Of a stretch of DNA of 64,000 nt, positions 1-9,120 are shown piece after piece. A program made the position numbers and the translations under genes. The notes below the pieces were generated by a model, which was not told the DNA's origin, ran no database searches, and worked only from the letters and a program-made list of their open reading frames with translations. The stretch's first letter is position 1, and each line of letters begins with the position of its first letter. Source of the DNA: Bradyrhizobium sp. WBAH42 (GTDB lineage: Bacteria > Pseudomonadota > Alphaproteobacteria > Rhizobiales > Xanthobacteraceae); NCBI RefSeq assembly GCF_024585265.1, contig NZ_CP036533.1:3667001-3731000 (forward strand). The letters run 5' to 3'.

Positions 1-662
1 AGCCTGAGGCCGTCAGCCTGCGCCGCGCGCTGGCCGAGCGCGGCATGCCGCCGCGCCACGCGCTCGACGTGCTGATCGCGTTCCGCATGGACGTGACCAA
101 GCTGCGCTACGAGACCTGGGACGAGGTCATCCATTATTGCCGCTACTCGGCGATGCCGGTCGGCCGCTTCATGCTCGACGTCCATGGCGAGAGCACCTCG
201 ACCTGGGCCGCCTCGGACGCGCTCTGCGCAGGCTTGCAGATCAACAATCATTTGCAGGATTGCGGCAAGGATTTCCGCGAGCTCAACCGCGTCTATCTGC
301 CGCGCGATGCGCTGGCAGCACACGGCGCCTCGGTCGAGCAGCTCGGCCTTGCGCAATCGCCGCCAGCGATGCTGGCCTGCCTGCAATCGCTCGCCGCGCG
401 CAACGAGGCGCTGCTCGAGGAGGGCAGGTCGCTCGCTGCGGAAATCCGCGATTTCCGTCTCGGCGTCGACGTCTCCGTCATCCAGGCCTATGCCGACCGC
501 ATCGTGCGCCTGCTCAAGGTCCGCGATCCCCTGCGTGAGCGCGTGCATCTGAACAAGTTCGAGCTGCTCGCCTTCAGCCTCGCCGGGATGATCGGCGAAG
601 TCGGCCGCCGTGCGGTCGGCCGCAAGGCCATTTCCAGACCGGGGACTGCCCATGACGCTTGA
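1..662 (+). CDS. hpnC: Hydroxysqualene synthase HpnC, 3' part
   Basis: HpnC converts presqualene diphosphate to hydroxysqualene in the three-step bacterial squalene route (HpnD, HpnC, HpnE). The gene enters the window already open: the frame starting at base 3 reads without a stop from the first base, so the N-terminus and the first Asp-rich motif lie upstream. What remains, about 219 codons, is the all-helical trans-prenyltransferase half, with the segment QINNHLQDCGKDF followed by NRVYLP, which matches the second Asp-rich motif of squalene/phytoene synthases. It overlaps the hpnD start by 11 nt, so the two are probably translationally coupled. Identity rests on this motif and on the following hpnD-hpnE-shc genes. 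Confidence 0.93.
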   Translation, partial: PEAVSLRRALAERGMPPRHALDVLIAFRMDVTKLRYETWDEVIHYCRYSAMPVGRFMLDVHGESTSTWAASDALCAGLQINNHLQDCGKDFRELNRVYLPRDALAAHGASVEQLGLAQSPPAMLACLQSLAARNEALLEEGRSLAAEIRDFRLGVDVSVIQAYADRIVRLLKVRDPLRERVHLNKFELLAFSLAGMIGEVGRRAVGRKAISRPGTAHDA

Positions 663-1491
663 GGCGACCACGCCCGGCGCCAATTACGGCTCGACCGCAT
701 CCGGCAGCTCGTTCTATGCCGCGATGCGCATCCTGCCGCGTGACCAGCGCGACGCGATGTTCCAGATCTACAGCTTCTGCCGCCAGGTCGACGACATCGC
801 CGATTCCGACGGCCCGCGCGAGGAGCGGCTCGCAGCACTTCAGGAATGGCGCAACGACATCGACGCGCTCTATCAGGGCCATCCCCCGCCGAGGCTGAAG
901 GACTACGTCGCCTCGGTGAAGACGTTCGGGCTCAAGCGAGAGGATTTCCTCGCCATCGTCGACGGCATGGAGATGGACGTGCCGCAGGATATCCGCGCGC
1001 CCGACATGGCGACGCTGGATCTGTATTGCGACCGCGTCGCCAGCGCCGTGGGGCGGCTGTCGGTGCGGGTGTTCGGCATGCCCGAGGAAGACGGCATTCT
1101 GCTCGCGCACCATCTCGGCCGCGCGCTTCAGCTCACCAACATCCTGCGCGACATCGACGAGGACGCCGGCCTCGGCCGGCTCTATTTGCCGCGCGAGGCG
1201 CTGCTGCATGCCGGCATCACCTCCAACGATCCGAACCGCGTGATCGCCGAGCGCGCGCTGCCGAAAGTCTGCCTGCCGCTGGCGCAGCGCGCCAAGGTGC
1301 ATTTCGAGAAGTCGGACGAGATCATGAACCGCAACAGGCGCCGCGCCGTGCGCGCGCCGCGGATCATGTCGAAATACTATCATTCCATTCTGGACCTCCT
1401 GATCGCGCGTGGCTTCTCCGCGCCACGCGCGCCGGTACGTGTGTCGAAGATCACACGGATCCTGATACTGCTCCGTTACGCTTTCATCTGA
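652..1491 (+). CDS. hpnD: Presqualene diphosphate synthase HpnD
   Basis: 279 aa. HpnD condenses two farnesyl diphosphates to presqualene diphosphate, the first committed step to squalene and hopanoids. Both Asp-rich motifs of the squalene/phytoene synthase family are present: DDIAD at residues 47-51 and a later NILRDIDEDAGLGR followed by LYLP. The ATG at 652 was chosen rather than the upstream ATG at 610 because it gives the usual family length and a short 11-nt overlap with hpnC. The stop overlaps the hpnE start by one base (TGATG), the pattern of a tightly coupled operon. HpnC and HpnD are paralogues; the complete pair of DDxxD-type motifs and the gene order make this one HpnD. Confidence 0.95.
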   Translation: MTLEATTPGANYGSTASGSSFYAAMRILPRDQRDAMFQIYSFCRQVDDIADSDGPREERLAALQEWRNDIDALYQGHPPPRLKDYVASVKTFGLKREDFLAIVDGMEMDVPQDIRAPDMATLDLYCDRVASAVGRLSVRVFGMPEEDGILLAHHLGRALQLTNILRDIDEDAGLGRLYLPREALLHAGITSNDPNRVIAERALPKVCLPLAQRAKVHFEKSDEIMNRNRRRAVRAPRIMSKYYHSILDLLIARGFSAPRAPVRVSKITRILILLRYAFI

Positions 1492-2747
1492 TGCAAAACA
1501 CAGCTCACATCATCGGTGCTGGAATTTCCGGCCTCTCCGCCGCCGTGCGGCTCGCCAATGCCGGCTTCAAGGTCGCCGTGCACGAGGCGACGCACCAGGC
1601 CGGCGGCCGCTGCCGGTCCTATTTCGACGGTGCGACCAATCTCACCATCGACAACGGCAATCATCTGCTGCTGTCGGGCAACAGCCATGCGCGTGCCTAT
1701 GCGCGCGCGATCGGCACCGAGGCGGGCCTCGTCGGCCCGGAGCGCGCGCAATTTCCCTTCGTCGACATCAAGACCGGGCAGCGCTGGCAGATCGATCTCG
1801 GCGACGGCCGCTGGCCGACCTGGGTGCTCGACGAAGGCCGCCGCGTGCCTGACACCGGCCTTTCCGATTATCTCAAGCTGGCGCCGCTGATCTGGGCGTC
1901 GGAGGAGACGCTGGTCGGCAAGTCGATTCCGACCGAGGGCATCCTTTATCAGCGCCTGGTGCAGCCGCTGCTGCTCGCCGCGCTCAACGTCGATCCGCCT
2001 GAAGGCTCGGCCGGGCTTGCCGGCGCGATCGTGCGCGAAACGCTGCTGGCGGGCGGGCAGGCCTGTCGTCCCCTGATCGCGCGCGATGGCCTCAGCGCCG
2101 TGCTGATCGAGCCCGCCGTGACGTTTCTGCAGGAACGTGGCCACACCGTTCAGCTCGGCCATGAGCTGCGCTCGTTCGTCAGCACTGACGGCAAGGTGAC
2201 CGCGCTGAATTTCGGCGGCGAGGATTTGATCCAGCTCGGCGCGGGCGATGTCGTCGTGATGGCGGTGCCGCCGCGCGCGGCCGCCGGCCTGTTGCCGGGG
2301 CTGAAGACGCCGACCGAATTCCGCGCCATCGTCAACGCGCATTTCCGCTTTGAGCCGCCGCCCGGCTCGGCGCCGATCCTCGGTGTGATCGGCGGCATTG
2401 TGGAATGGCTGTTCGCGTTCCCGAATCGGCTCTCGGTGACCATCAGCAACGGCGACCGGCTCGTCGACATGCCGCGCGAGGAACTCGCGCAGGCGATCTG
2501 GAACGACGTCTGCGAGGCAGGCGGTGTCTCGGGCGAGCTGCCTCCTTGGCAGATCGTGCGCGAGCGCCGCGCCACATTTGCGGCGACGCCGGCCCAGAAT
2601 GCCCTGCGTCCGGGGCCGGTCACTGCGCTGAAAAACCTGTTCCTCGCCGGCGACTGGACTGCTACGGGATTGCCAGCAACCATCGAGGGATCGGTCCGGT
2701 CGGGTGACCGCGCCGCCGATCTGGTTCTGGCCGCCAAAGGATCCTGA
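1491..2747 (+). CDS. hpnE: Hydroxysqualene dehydroxylase HpnE
   Basis: 418 aa flavoprotein that reduces hydroxysqualene to squalene, completing the HpnCDE route. The N-terminus has a Rossmann FAD-binding motif (IIGAGISGLSAAVRLANAG, about residues 6-24) followed by an AGGRCRS segment, as in phytoene desaturase/amine oxidase-like proteins. The C-terminus has LFLAGDWTATGLPATIEG, the second FAD-contact motif of that superfamily. The start is the ATG overlapping the hpnD stop by one base. A 64-nt gap separates the gene from shc, the widest gap between the plus-strand hopanoid genes here. Confidence 0.94.
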   Translation: MQNTAHIIGAGISGLSAAVRLANAGFKVAVHEATHQAGGRCRSYFDGATNLTIDNGNHLLLSGNSHARAYARAIGTEAGLVGPERAQFPFVDIKTGQRWQIDLGDGRWPTWVLDEGRRVPDTGLSDYLKLAPLIWASEETLVGKSIPTEGILYQRLVQPLLLAALNVDPPEGSAGLAGAIVRETLLAGGQACRPLIARDGLSAVLIEPAVTFLQERGHTVQLGHELRSFVSTDGKVTALNFGGEDLIQLGAGDVVVMAVPPRAAAGLLPGLKTPTEFRAIVNAHFRFEPPPGSAPILGVIGGIVEWLFAFPNRLSVTISNGDRLVDMPREELAQAIWNDVCEAGGVSGELPPWQIVRERRATFAATPAQNALRPGPVTALKNLFLAGDWTATGLPATIEGSVRSGDRAADLVLAAKGS

Positions 2748-2811
2748 AAGGCGGCCTGACGGGCAAATGTCCCGGTCAACTTTCAATCGACTATCGGAGT
2801 AATCGAGCGAC

Positions 2812-4764
2812 ATGGATTCCGTGACCGCGACCAGCCGCGAAGCTTTGGAATCGAGCATTGCGTCGGCGACCCAGGGCGTCCTCGGCTTCCAGCAATCCGA
2901 CGGCCATTGGGTGTTCGAGCTCGAGGCCGACTGCACGATTCCGGCCGAGTACATCCTGCTGCGCCACTATCTCGCCGAGCCGGTCGACACCGTGCTCGAG
3001 GCCAAGATCGGCAACTACCTGCGCCGCGTTCAAGGCGCTCATGGCGGCTGGCCGCTCGTGCATGACGGCGAGTTCGACATGAGCGCCAGCGTGAAGGCGT
3101 ACTTCGCGCTGAAGATGATCGGCGACTCCATCGACGCGCCGCACATGGTGCGCGCGCGCGAGGCGATCCACGCCCGCGGCGGCGCGATCAACAGCAACGT
3201 CTTCACCCGCTTCCTGCTCGCAACCTTCGGCGTCGTGACCTGGCGCGCGGTGCCGGTGCTGCCGATCGAGATCGTGCTGCTACCGTTCTGGTCGCCGTTC
3301 CACCTCAACAAGATCTCCTACTGGGCGCGCACCACCATGGTGCCGCTGATGGTGATCGCCGCGCTGAAGCCGCGCGCGAGGAATCCGAAGGGCGTCGGCA
3401 TCGACGAATTGTTCCTGCAGGACCCGCGCTCGATCGGCATGACCGCCAAGGCGCCGCATCAGAGCATGGCCTGGTTCCTGCTGTTCCGCTCGCTGGATGC
3501 GATCCTGCGCGTGATCGAGCCGCTGTTTCCGAAGAGCCTGCGCAAGCGCGCGATCGACGCCGCGCTCGCCTTCACCGAGGAGCGGCTCAACGGCGAGGAC
3601 GGCATGGGCGCGATCTATCCGCCCATGGCCAACATCGTCATGATGTACGACGCGCTCGGCAAGGACGAGAACTTCCCGCCGCGCGCGATCACGCGCCGGG
3701 GCATCGACAAGCTGCTCGTGATCAAGGGCGACGAGGCCTATTGCCAGCCCTGCGTCTCGCCGGTGTGGGACACGACGCTGACCGCGCATGCGCTGCTGGA
3801 AGCCGGCGGCGACAAGGCGGTGCCGGCGGCGAAGCAGGGCCTCGACTGGCTGATCCCGAGGCAGGAGCTCGCGGTGAAGGGCGACTGGGCGGTGAAGCGG
3901 CCCGACGTCCGCCCGGGCGGCTGGGCCTTCCAGTACAACAATGCCCACTACCCCGATCTCGACGACACGGCCGTGGTCGTGATGTCGATGGACCGCATGC
4001 GCCGGGAGCACGGTGCGGCCGGCTATGACGAGGCGATCGCCCGCGGCCGGGAGTGGATCGAGGGCATGCAGAGCGACGACGGCGGCTGGGCCGCCTTCGA
4101 CGTCAACAACCTCGAATATTACCTGAACAACATCCCGTTCTCGGATCACGGCGCGCTGCTCGATCCGCCGACCGAGGACGTCACCGCGCGCTGCATCTCG
4201 ATGCTGGCCCAGCTCGGCGAGACCGAGAAGACCAGCAAACACGTCGCCGACGGCGTTGCGTACCTGCGCAAGACCCAGCACCCGGAGGGGTCCTGGTACG
4301 GCCGCTGGGGCATGAACTTCATCTATGGAACCTGGTCGGTGCTGTGCGCCCTCAACATGGCCGGCGTCGACCACAAGGACCCCATGATCCGCAAGGCGGC
4401 CGCCTGGCTGGCCTCGATCCAGAACGACGACGGCGGCTGGGGCGAGGACGCCGTCAGCTACCGACTCGACTACAAGGGCTGGGAGGCCGCCCCCTCGACC
4501 GCCTCGCAAACGGCATGGGCCTTGCTTGCCCTGATGGCGGCAGGCGAGGTTGATCACCCGGCCGTCGCCCGCGGGGTGGAGTACCTGATTGCAACACAGA
4601 ACGAAAAAGGGCTGTGGGACGAGCAGCGGTACACCGCCACAGGCTTCCCCCGCGTGTTCTATCTACGTTATCATGGTTACCCAAAGTTCTTTCCGCTGTG
4701 GGCATTGGCGCGGTATCGGAACTTGCGGAACACCAACAGCAGGGTGGTAGGGGTCGGAATGTGA
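2812..4764 (+). CDS. shc: Squalene-hopene cyclase
   Basis: 650 aa, the usual length for the family. This monotopic inner-membrane enzyme cyclises squalene to hopene/diplopterol. The protonating acid motif DXDD appears as DLDD at residues 382-385. QW repeats are scattered through the protein (for example QSDGHWVFELE near the start, QSDDGGWAAFD, QHPEGSWYGRWG and QNDDGGWGED). The gene follows hpnE by 64 nt and its stop overlaps the GTG start of hpnG (ATGTGA). Also called hpnF. No catalytic residue appears to be missing. Confidence 0.97.
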   Translation: MDSVTATSREALESSIASATQGVLGFQQSDGHWVFELEADCTIPAEYILLRHYLAEPVDTVLEAKIGNYLRRVQGAHGGWPLVHDGEFDMSASVKAYFALKMIGDSIDAPHMVRAREAIHARGGAINSNVFTRFLLATFGVVTWRAVPVLPIEIVLLPFWSPFHLNKISYWARTTMVPLMVIAALKPRARNPKGVGIDELFLQDPRSIGMTAKAPHQSMAWFLLFRSLDAILRVIEPLFPKSLRKRAIDAALAFTEERLNGEDGMGAIYPPMANIVMMYDALGKDENFPPRAITRRGIDKLLVIKGDEAYCQPCVSPVWDTTLTAHALLEAGGDKAVPAAKQGLDWLIPRQELAVKGDWAVKRPDVRPGGWAFQYNNAHYPDLDDTAVVVMSMDRMRREHGAAGYDEAIARGREWIEGMQSDDGGWAAFDVNNLEYYLNNIPFSDHGALLDPPTEDVTARCISMLAQLGETEKTSKHVADGVAYLRKTQHPEGSWYGRWGMNFIYGTWSVLCALNMAGVDHKDPMIRKAAAWLASIQNDDGGWGEDAVSYRLDYKGWEAAPSTASQTAWALLALMAAGEVDHPAVARGVEYLIATQNEKGLWDEQRYTATGFPRVFYLRYHGYPKFFPLWALARYRNLRNTNSRVVGVGM

Positions 4765-5510
4765 CTTTGGGGACGGGGGACTTTGTTACCGCGGGTAATG
4801 CCATCGACCCGCGGCCGATACTGATCGTGACTGGACTGGTGCAGGAGGCCCGCATTGCGGCCGGGCCTGGCATGGCGGTCATTTGTTCATCCAGCAGCCC
4901 GACCCAGTTGCGGGCGCTTCTGACGGTGGTGGACCCAGAGACGATTCGCGGCGTGATCTCGTTCGGCGTGGCCGGCGGGCTCGATCCGAGCTTGCGCTCC
5001 GGCGACGTCGTGCTGGCGACCGAAGTGCTCTCCGGCGACGCCCGCTGGGCTGCCGGCTTGTCGCTCGGTGACGACCTGATCGAGCGCCTGACCTCCGGCC
5101 GCCGCCGCGTCGTGCGCGGCAGCCTCGCCGGGGCCGAGGAAGTGGTCACGAAGCGGTCCTGCAAGGCAGCGCTGCACTCCGAGACCGGGGCCGCCGCCGT
5201 CGACATGGAAAGCCACATCGCCGCCGCCTACGCCGCCGAGGCCGGGCTGCCTTTCGCCGCGGTCCGCGTCATCAGCGACCCCGCCCACCGCGCGCTGCCG
5301 GCGCTCGCCCGCGCCGCGATCAAGCCGAACGGCCAGATCGACCTCGCCGCCGTGCTGCGCGGCATCGTGCGCAATCCGGCGACGCTGCATGCCCTGGTCT
5401 CGACCGGCATCGACTTCAACCGCGCGCTGCGGTCTTTGCGTGGCTGCCGCGATTATCTGATCGGGACGGAGCTCGTCGAGAGCGAGGAGTTGGTGTCGAA
5501 GGCGGCGTGA
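4761..5510 (+). CDS. hpnG: Adenosylhopane nucleosidase/phosphorylase HpnG
   Basis: 249 aa. HpnG removes adenine from adenosylhopane, the product of HpnH, to give a ribosyl or phosphoribosyl hopane on the way to bacteriohopanetetrol. It belongs to the purine nucleoside phosphorylase/MTA nucleosidase fold: the conserved AAAVDMESHIAAAYA segment carries the ribose-contacting Met-Glu and is followed by FAAVRVISDPAHRALP. The start is taken as the GTG at 4761, which overlaps the shc stop; the upstream ATG at 4614 would lie deep inside shc. A strong terminator follows at 5541, so this is the end of the hpnCDE-shc-hpnG transcript. Confidence 0.92.
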   Translation: MTLGTGDFVTAGNAIDPRPILIVTGLVQEARIAAGPGMAVICSSSSPTQLRALLTVVDPETIRGVISFGVAGGLDPSLRSGDVVLATEVLSGDARWAAGLSLGDDLIERLTSGRRRVVRGSLAGAEEVVTKRSCKAALHSETGAAAVDMESHIAAAYAAEAGLPFAAVRVISDPAHRALPALARAAIKPNGQIDLAAVLRGIVRNPATLHALVSTGIDFNRALRSLRGCRDYLIGTELVESEELVSKAA

Positions 5511-5540
5511 GCGGGTTCTTCGAGTTGGCAAGACAAAACA

Positions 5541-5570
5541 GCCCGGTCGTCTGACCGGGCCTTTTGTTTT
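5541..5570 (+). terminator. Rho-independent terminator after hpnG
   Basis: A perfect 8-bp stem GCCCGGTC/GACCGGGC with a 4-nt loop (5541-5560) is followed by a T-rich run CTTTTGTTTT. It lies 30 nt after the hpnG stop and would end the plus-strand hopanoid transcript. Confidence 0.88.
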
Positions 5571-5759
5571 GAGCTGCCTGATCCCCGTCACGGGCGAGTG
5601 GCGTCCTTCCACTCAGCACGCAACGACAGCGATAGGCTCGCAGGAGCTCAACGCGGCTGGTCAAAATGCCCGTCGGGCAAAACAGCGCGGACCTCGTCAA
5701 TCCCTTACTGCAAAAATATTCCACTTTCCCGAATTTCGGATTTGTGGCATAGGACGCTC

Positions 5760-6350
5760 ATCCCGGTCCTGCCAGAGGGGCGCTTCGCGATCGTCACGAG
5801 ATGCGGGTCGGGGTGCGGTGGACGCGGCAGCGCCGGCGCGAAAGGCGATGACAGGGCGGGCATCCGTGAGTCATGCGCGACGCGTACGACACGGCGCCGT
5901 CAAAGCGGCGAGGCTGGATCTCTGGGGCGAGCACACGCGAGCCCCCGATGCTTCCTGAAGGGCCGTCCGCGGACGGAGAAGTCGTGTGGTCCCGACGCCC
6001 GGGGTTCTGGCGTCAAGTCTTGCGGTGATGCGGCGGCCCGACCGGGTGTGCACATCGATCAGCCGCGACGACGACGGGGGCAATAGTGCAACGCTCCCCG
6101 AGGAGAGCACGAAGGACACCGTTAAAACCATCCGCGCAGGGAAGGCCGGGCGATCGGCATCACCTGTGATCCACCCCGTGTGCGTTTTCGATGCACGCGG
6201 ACCGCGGGTGCCGCCGGCGCCCGGCCTTCCCTGCGCCCTCTGGTCTTCAAAGGGGCGCGAACGAGACGCATAGCCCGGGCGAACGCACCGCGGGGATGCG
6301 AAGGTGTGTCTGCGATGGGCAGCGCGAATGGCAAGAGCAAGCTGCTGCCG
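5760..6350. repeat. Non-coding region with a dispersed-repeat look and a long inverted repeat
   Basis: The roughly 1-kb gap between hpnG and hpnH has no ORF with the composition of a real protein; every frame gives Arg/Ala/Ser-rich junk. It contains an 18-bp perfect inverted repeat, GCGCAGGGAAGGCCGGGC at 6134-6151 and its reverse complement at 6219-6236, enclosing 67 nt. From memory, very similar sequence recurs in Bradyrhizobium genomes as a multi-copy non-coding element; that copy number is not shown by this window. The outer boundaries are approximate. Confidence 0.5.
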
Positions 6351-6358
6351 CACTCTCC

Positions 6359-6436
6359 GTCATTGCGAGCGCAGCGAAGCAATCCAGACTGTCTCCGCAG
6401 AACGATTCTGGATTGCTTCGCTGCGCTCGCAATGAC
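6359..6436. repeat. 78-bp palindromic repeat, copy 1 of 5
   Basis: The element starts GTCATTGCGAGCG and ends with the reverse complement CGCTCGCAATGAC. Its long imperfect arms (TTGCGAGCGCAGCGAAGCAA and complement) surround a variable centre of about 20 nt. The same element is found at 13885, 30403, 31477 and 62002. Here it lies between the hpnG terminator and the hpnH terminator. Confidence 0.9.
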
Positions 6437-6480
6437 GCTGGGGCTGATAGCGTGCTCCCAAGCCGCACGAATCCTGCCCA

Positions 6481-6517
6481 GAAGAAAAAAGCCCGGTCGC
6501 GCTGGCGGCCGGGCTTT
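6481..6517 (-). terminator. Rho-independent terminator of the hpnH transcript
   Basis: Read on the minus strand, a 13-bp stem with one G-T wobble (6488-6500 pairing with 6505-6517) is followed by the T-rich tract TTTTTTCTTC (6490-6481). It begins 28 nt after the hpnH stop. Confidence 0.88.
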
Positions 6518-6544
6518 CGTCGTGAGGTCTGATCGTGCGGCGTT

Positions 6545-7705
6545 TTACGCCGCCGTCGAAGCCTTCTGCGCGGCCTTCGCCTGCGCGGCGGCGGCTTCGT
6601 CCTTGCGGATCTCGGAGAGCTTCTTCTGGACCTGCTCGGAGAAGATGTACTGCGCCGGGCGCTGCTTGGAGAGGTCGATCTCCGGCGCCATCGGGCCACT
6701 GGTCCGCACGCCGCGCAGCGCCACCCACATCGCCTTCAGCGGGTTGTTGAGCGCTGCGGTCGCCGCGGTCGGCTCGTAGCCGCAATGGGCCATGCAGTCG
6801 GCACACTTCTCGTACTTGCCGGTGCCGTAGGAATCCCAGTCGGTGGTCTCCATCAGCTCCTTGAAGGTTTTGGCGTAGCCTTCACCGAGCAGATAGCAGG
6901 GCTTCTGCCAGCCGAAGATGTTGCGCGCGGGCATGCCCCACGGCGTGCACTCGTATTCCTGGTTGCCGGCGAGGAAGTCCAGGAACAGGCCGGAATGCAT
7001 GAAATTCCACTTCTTGCCCTTGCCCATCGCAAAGACGTCGCGGAACAGCTTCTTGGTCTTGGTGCGGTTGAGGAAGTGCTCCTGGTCCGGGGCGCGCTCA
7101 TAGGCGTAGCCCGGGGACATCGAGACGCCGACACCGAGCTCGGTGGTGAGGTCGAGGAATTTGGCGATCTCCTCGGCCGGGTGGCCGTCGAAGATGGTGG
7201 CGTTGACGTTGACGGTGAAGCCGCGCGCCTTGGCCGCCTTGATCGCCGACACCGCCCGGTCGAACACGCCCTTCTGCGAGACCGCCTTGTCGTGGTGGTC
7301 ACGCAGGCCGTCGAGATGTACCGAGAAGAACAGATAGGGCGAGGGCTCGAACAGATCGAGCTTCTTCTCCAGCAGCAGCGCGTTGGTGCAGAGCGAGACG
7401 AACTTCTTGCGCGCCACGAGGCCGCGCACGATCTCGCCGATCTCCTTGTGGATCAGCGGCTCGCCGCCGGGAATGGCGACCATCGGCGCGCCGCATTCAT
7501 CGGCCGCGTCCCAGCACTCCTGCGCGGTCATGCGGCGGTTGAGGATGGCATCGGGATAATCGATCTTGCCGCAGCCGACGCAGGCGAGGTTGCAGCGGAA
7601 CAGCGGCTCCAGCATCAGCACGAGCGGATAGCGCTTGCGGCCAAGCAGTTTCTGCTTGAGCAAATAGCCGCCGATACGCATTTCCTTGAAGAACGGGATA
7701 GCCAT
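6545..7705 (-). CDS. hpnH: Adenosylhopane synthase HpnH (radical SAM)
   Basis: 386 aa. HpnH joins a 5'-deoxyadenosyl group to diploptene, forming adenosylhopane, the first step of the C35 side chain; HpnG acts next. The radical SAM iron-sulfur motif CxxxCxxC is present as CNLACVGC near residue 40, after an N-terminus starting MAIPFFKEMRIGGYLLKQKL that is typical of HpnH. A GGEPL segment follows, as expected for SAM binding, and further cysteines lie in the C-terminal half (CADCMAHCGYEP). The C-terminal tail is Ala/Lys-rich. It lies convergent to hpnG and 36 nt downstream of ispH, so ispH-hpnH are probably one transcript. Confidence 0.95.
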   Translation of the reverse strand: MAIPFFKEMRIGGYLLKQKLLGRKRYPLVLMLEPLFRCNLACVGCGKIDYPDAILNRRMTAQECWDAADECGAPMVAIPGGEPLIHKEIGEIVRGLVARKKFVSLCTNALLLEKKLDLFEPSPYLFFSVHLDGLRDHHDKAVSQKGVFDRAVSAIKAAKARGFTVNVNATIFDGHPAEEIAKFLDLTTELGVGVSMSPGYAYERAPDQEHFLNRTKTKKLFRDVFAMGKGKKWNFMHSGLFLDFLAGNQEYECTPWGMPARNIFGWQKPCYLLGEGYAKTFKELMETTDWDSYGTGKYEKCADCMAHCGYEPTAATAALNNPLKAMWVALRGVRTSGPMAPEIDLSKQRPAQYIFSEQVQKKLSEIRKDEAAAAQAKAAQKASTAA

Positions 7706-7741
7706 TACAGGTTTCTTTCTGGGCTTTTCAATTCAGGTGGG

Positions 7742-8668
7742 TCAGCTCGCGGCCAGTTGGGCCGGAAGCCGGAATTCGATGTTTTCCTCGCGGCCCGGCA
7801 ACACCGAGACCTTCACCGGTCCGATCCGCCGCATCGCTTCAATCACGTCATCCACGAGTACCTCGGGCGCCGAAGCGCCGGCCGTGACGCCGACGGTTCT
7901 GGCATCCTTCAACCACTCCGGATTGAGCTCGCTGCCGTCGGCAATCAAATAACTCGCGACGCCGGCCTCAGTGCCGATTTCGCGGAGCCGGTTCGAGTTC
8001 GAGCTGTTGGCAGCGCCCACCACCAAGATCACGTCGACCAGCTTGCTCAAGTCCCTTACCGCAGATTGGCGGTTCTGTGTCGCATAGCAGATATCCCGGA
8101 TATCCGGACCTTGAATGTCTGTAAAGCGGGCTTGAAGGGCCGCGATGATGTCCTTGGTGTCGTCGACCGACAGGGTGGTCTGGGTGATGTAGGCCACTGG
8201 CGTATCCGCCGGCAGGGTCAGTGCCTTAACCTCTTCAACGCTTTGAACAAGCTGCACCGGCCCCGGGACCTGGCCCATCGTGCCCTCGACCTCGGGGTGG
8301 CCGGCATGGCCGATCAGGATCAGGGTGCGGCCCTTGCCGATGTAGCGCTTCCCCTGATTGTGAACTTTCGTGACCAGCGGGCAGGTGGCATTGAGCACCG
8401 GAAGGTCGCGTGCGGCGGCCTCTTCCTCGACGCTGCGGGCGACGCCATGGGCGCTGAACACGGTCACCGCCTTCGGTGGCACCTCGGAGAGTTCCTCGAC
8501 GAAGATGGCGCCTTTGTTCTTCAGGCTCTCGACGACGTATTTGTTGTGCACGATCTCATGGCGCACGTAGACGGGCGGGCCGTACTTCTCCAGCGCCCGT
8601 TCCACGATCTCGATTGCACGCACCACGCCCGCGCAGAAGCCGCGCGGTTGCGCCAGATAAAGTTCCAT
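7742..8668 (-). CDS. ispH: 4-hydroxy-3-methylbut-2-enyl diphosphate reductase IspH
   Basis: 308 aa from the ATG at 8668; an upstream in-frame start at 8833 would add 55 residues unlike the family. IspH is the last enzyme of the MEP pathway and makes IPP and DMAPP using an iron-sulfur cluster. The three cluster cysteines sit in [22 protein letters not shown] and [10 protein letters not shown], and the substrate-binding histidines are seen in VRHEIVHN and FSAHGV. Its position directly upstream of hpnH ties precursor supply to hopanoid synthesis. Whether a second ispH copy exists elsewhere in the genome cannot be seen here. Confidence 0.95.
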   Translation of the reverse strand: MELYLAQPRGFCAGVVRAIEIVERALEKYGPPVYVRHEIVHNKYVVESLKNKGAIFVEELSEVPPKAVTVFSAHGVARSVEEEAAARDLPVLNATCPLVTKVHNQGKRYIGKGRTLILIGHAGHPEVEGTMGQVPGPVQLVQSVEEVKALTLPADTPVAYITQTTLSVDDTKDIIAALQARFTDIQGPDIRDICYATQNRQSAVRDLSKLVDVILVVGAANSSNSNRLREIGTEAGVASYLIADGSELNPEWLKDARTVGVTAGASAPEVLVDDVIEAMRRIGPVKVSVLPGREENIEFRLPAQLAAS

Positions 8669-9120
8669 GGGACGCCCATCACGCAAGTTGCACCCATCCG
8701 CTCTCGTAAGTCCCCAAGCGGCACTCCGATACTGACCAATGAGTTGCAATATCCGCACCATTGGTTCGCGCCTGCGGTAACTACCCACCCCTGTGGGGGC
8801 TCCGCCGCATGGAGGCGCAGTACTTTGTGTCAAAAAATCGGCAGAATGGAAAGCTGGAACCGCGGGCGGAGGCTTCTGAGGTATTTTGGTAGGGTATGCG
8901 ATGTGCTCGCTTGCGCGACATTCCTGCGTAGTCCTTCGTCACTTTCCCGCCTCAACTCCCCGGCTATACCGGCGGCCCGCATGATTTTGCACGGTCTCCC
9001 GCCGTTTACCCTCGAACCTTCTGGCGGCGAGAACCACCCAAAACAGCAATAGGTTTCGCCCGGGAACTCCGATAAACAGCGGGCGTTTCCGGCAAGCTGT
9101 TAACCGCAGAAAGAAAAGAA
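8669..9120. other. Divergent intergenic region between ispH and hpnN
   Basis: 452 nt without a credible gene. It must contain the promoters for ispH-hpnH (minus) and hpnN (plus). No clear -35/-10 pair, operator or terminator was recognised. The plus-strand ORF crossing it is an antisense shadow of hpnH-ispH that runs on into this gap. Confidence 0.6.

Noticed and set aside
5569..6353. Several short ORFs in the hpnG-hpnH gap
   Set aside because: Both strands give Arg/Ala/Ser-rich peptides without ribosome-binding sites, and the region contains a long inverted repeat; treated as non-coding.
6785..9052. A 755-aa plus-strand open frame
   Set aside because: It is the complement of hpnH and ispH, with Arg/Gly/His/Asp-rich shadow composition and no motif.
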